In this document: positions 46,099-47,700 of the stretch, one piece after another | Numbering within the stretch: position 1 is the first letter of the stretch | Layout of the letters: each line of letters starts with the position of its first letter | Origin: Salinicola endophyticus | GTDB lineage: Bacteria > Pseudomonadota > Gammaproteobacteria > Pseudomonadales > Halomonadaceae | Assembly: GCF_003206575.1 (NCBI RefSeq) | Contig: NZ_PZJO01000004.1 | Location: 450,179 to 497,878 of the forward strand | Direction of reading: 5' to 3' | DNA length: 47,700 nucleotides | Made by a program: the position numbers and the translations under genes | Notes under the pieces: generated by a model | Told to the model about the DNA's origin: nothing | What the model saw: the letters and a program-made list of their open reading frames with translations, nothing else | Databases searched by the model: none

Positions 46099-47700
46099 AT
46101 GGCAGACATCACACTCGACGCGCTGCGCGAGACGTTCGATATCGACCTGTCGCAGTCGCAGCGGCTGCTGACCCTCGACGTCGCCGGCACTGCGCTCGTC
46201 CCCCATCGGTTGGTGGGCGAAGAGCATATCAGCGCGCCTTTCACCTATACCCTCGACTGCATCTCCCAGCAGGGGGATATCGAACTCAAGACGCTGATGG
46301 CGCAGCCGGCGCGGCTCTCGATCCTGCAGGCCGATGGCAGCTATCGCCCGCTGCACGGGCTGGTCTCCGAGGCCGCGCTGCTGGGCGAGGATGGCGGCGT
46401 CACCTATTACCAGCTCACCCTGGTGCCGTGGATTCAGATGCTCGGCCTGGGCCGCGACAGCCGTATCTTCCAGGACCGTTCAGTGGTCGATGTGCTGACC
46501 CAGGTCTTCGACGACTATGACCTGGCCAAGGGTCGCTATCGCTTCGATCTGCGCCGTGATTACCCGGCGCGCAGCTACTGCGTGCAGTACCGCGAGAGCG
46601 ATCTGAACTTTGTCAGCCGGCTGATGCAGGAAGAGGGCCTGTTCTACTACGCCGAATTTGCCGGCGAAGACGATGATTATGCGGGCCACCGTATCGTCAT
46701 CACCGACGATGTCGATACCACCCAACCGGTCAGCCCACAGGCGATCCGCTTCCACCGCCAGGCGGCCACAGAGCGCGAGGATGCGCTGAACCAGTGGGGC
46801 GGCGTGCGTACCCAGCAGCCCACCCGGGTCAGCGTGGGTACCTTCGACTACAAGCAGCCCTCGCTGACCAAGCGCACCGGGCTGGATACCTTGAGCGACC
46901 AGGGCAACCTGCCTAAGACCGAGCTCTACGACTATGCCGGCGAGTACTACTACCACGGCTATGAGCGCGGTGAGCGGCTGACCGAGAACCGCCTCGAATC
47001 GCATGAATCCCGCGCCAAGCGCTTCCGTGGCAGCGGCGGCGCACGCCAGCTCCAGGCCGGGCGCTGGTTCGAACTCACCCAGCATCCGCTGCACGACAGC
47101 GGTGGCGAAGAAGAGCGTCAGTTCCTGCTGCTGGGCGTGACCGTGCATGCCGAGAACGCCCTGCCGGTCTCGGCCCAGCTCCAGGCGCTACCGGGCAGCC
47201 TGCAGCCTCAGCTCGACGCCGCCAAGAAGGCGCACGGTCTCGAGAGTGATACCGCAGACCCCACCGGCGAGCGTCTGTCAGATTATGCGACTGGCGGCAC
47301 CGGCCACTTTCTGGTCGATCTCGAAGCGCAGCGGTGCAGCCAGCCCTACCGCCATCCGCTGACCCACCGCCGCCCGGTGATCGGCGGGCCCCAGACCGCC
47401 ACCGTGGTCGGCCCGGCCAATGAAGAGATCCACACCGACCACCTCAACCGGGTGCGCGTCCAGTTCCACTGGGACCGCCAGGGCCAGCAGGACGAAAATG
47501 CCAGCGTCTGGCTGCGGGTCTCCCAGCCCAACGCTGGCGCCGGCTGGGGCGGGGTGTTCGTCCCGCGTATCGGCCAGGAAGTGCTGGTCGACTTCCTCGA
47601 AGGCGACGCCGACCGCCCGCTGATCACCGGCCGGGTTTACAACGGCGAGCAGACCCCGGACTGGCACAGTCACGGCCTGCTCTCAGGGTTCAAGAGCAAG
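46099..47700 (+). CDS. vgrG: T6SS spike protein VgrG (TssI), truncated by the window edge
   Basis: The reading frame is open from ATG 46099 to the window end, giving 534 codons and no stop. The gp27-like base begins LLTLDVAGTALVPHRLVGEEHIS and includes YCVQYRESDLNFVSRLMQEEGLFYYAEF. The gp5-like OB-fold starts near residue 427 (PVIGGPQTATVVGP) and contains RVRVQFHWDR, ASVWLRVSQPNAGAGWG and VLVDFLEGDADRPLITGRVYN. The beta-helix needle and any effector extension lie past the edge. GGAGG precedes the start. Confidence 0.96.
   Translation, partial: MADITLDALRETFDIDLSQSQRLLTLDVAGTALVPHRLVGEEHISAPFTYTLDCISQQGDIELKTLMAQPARLSILQADGSYRPLHGLVSEAALLGEDGGVTYYQLTLVPWIQMLGLGRDSRIFQDRSVVDVLTQVFDDYDLAKGRYRFDLRRDYPARSYCVQYRESDLNFVSRLMQEEGLFYYAEFAGEDDDYAGHRIVITDDVDTTQPVSPQAIRFHRQAATEREDALNQWGGVRTQQPTRVSVGTFDYKQPSLTKRTGLDTLSDQGNLPKTELYDYAGEYYYHGYERGERLTENRLESHESRAKRFRGSGGARQLQAGRWFELTQHPLHDSGGEEERQFLLLGVTVHAENALPVSAQLQALPGSLQPQLDAAKKAHGLESDTADPTGERLSDYATGGTGHFLVDLEAQRCSQPYRHPLTHRRPVIGGPQTATVVGPANEEIHTDHLNRVRVQFHWDRQGQQDENASVWLRVSQPNAGAGWGGVFVPRIGQEVLVDFLEGDADRPLITGRVYNGEQTPDWHSHGLLSGFKSK

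Overview
This is about 47.7 kb of high-GC chromosomal DNA from a gammaproteobacterium. The order purH-fis-dusB-prmA-accC-accB-aroQ-dsbD, together with a DUF2333 protein and the protein sequences themselves, points to an oceanospirillalean such as Halomonas or a relative. The genus is an inference and was not tested against any database. I see no rRNA, tRNA, CRISPR array, prophage or intact insertion sequence.

Layout. (1) 43-9030, minus strand: housekeeping genes for purine synthesis (purH), nucleoid and tRNA functions (fis, dusB), L11 methylation (prmA), fatty-acid and aromatic precursors (accC, accB, aroQ) and periplasmic disulfide reduction (dsbD). (2) 9262-12805: a DUF2333 membrane protein, inorganic pyrophosphatase, and an orphan phosphatase-kinase fusion in which key catalytic residues of both domains are replaced. 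(3) 12992-21441, minus strand: a catabolic island with an XRE-cupin regulator, an itaconyl-CoA hydratase-like protein, an acyl-CoA dehydrogenase-like protein, a CaiB-type CoA transferase, a citramalyl-CoA lyase-like protein and a tripartite TRAP transporter. Family content and order match the known Ict/Ich/Ccl itaconate pathway of Pseudomonas, so uptake and breakdown of itaconate or a close relative to acetyl-CoA and pyruvate is the best hypothesis. A 141-bp MITE-like element lies inside the operon. (4) 21636 to the window end: a type VI secretion system (T6SS) with all 13 core components.

The T6SS is arranged as two divergent blocks. The left block (minus strand) is a lipoprotein with an NlpE-like CxxC motif, an unrecognised 251-residue protein, then tssB, tssC, tssE, tssF, tssG and tssH/clpV: sheath, baseplate and disassembly ATPase. 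The right block (plus strand) is tssJ, tssK, tssL, tssM, tagF and a second, hybrid TssM ending in an OmpA-like peptidoglycan-binding domain: membrane complex and regulator. Hcp, TssA and a ketosynthase/thiolase-like protein follow. A PAAR tip gene on the minus strand and the start of vgrG (cut by the window edge) close the window. TssL has no peptidoglycan-binding domain, so the hybrid TssM may supply the cell-wall anchor.

The most interesting material is the TssM-OmpA hybrid, the thiolase-like protein, the unknown protein heading the sheath operon, a shared TGTAAGAGAT inverted motif in two T6SS intergenic regions, strong hairpin stacks directly after tssC and hcp, a 20-bp minisatellite after tssM, and the doubly degenerate kinase/phosphatase. 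No effector-immunity pair is visible; any VgrG-linked cargo would lie beyond base 47700.
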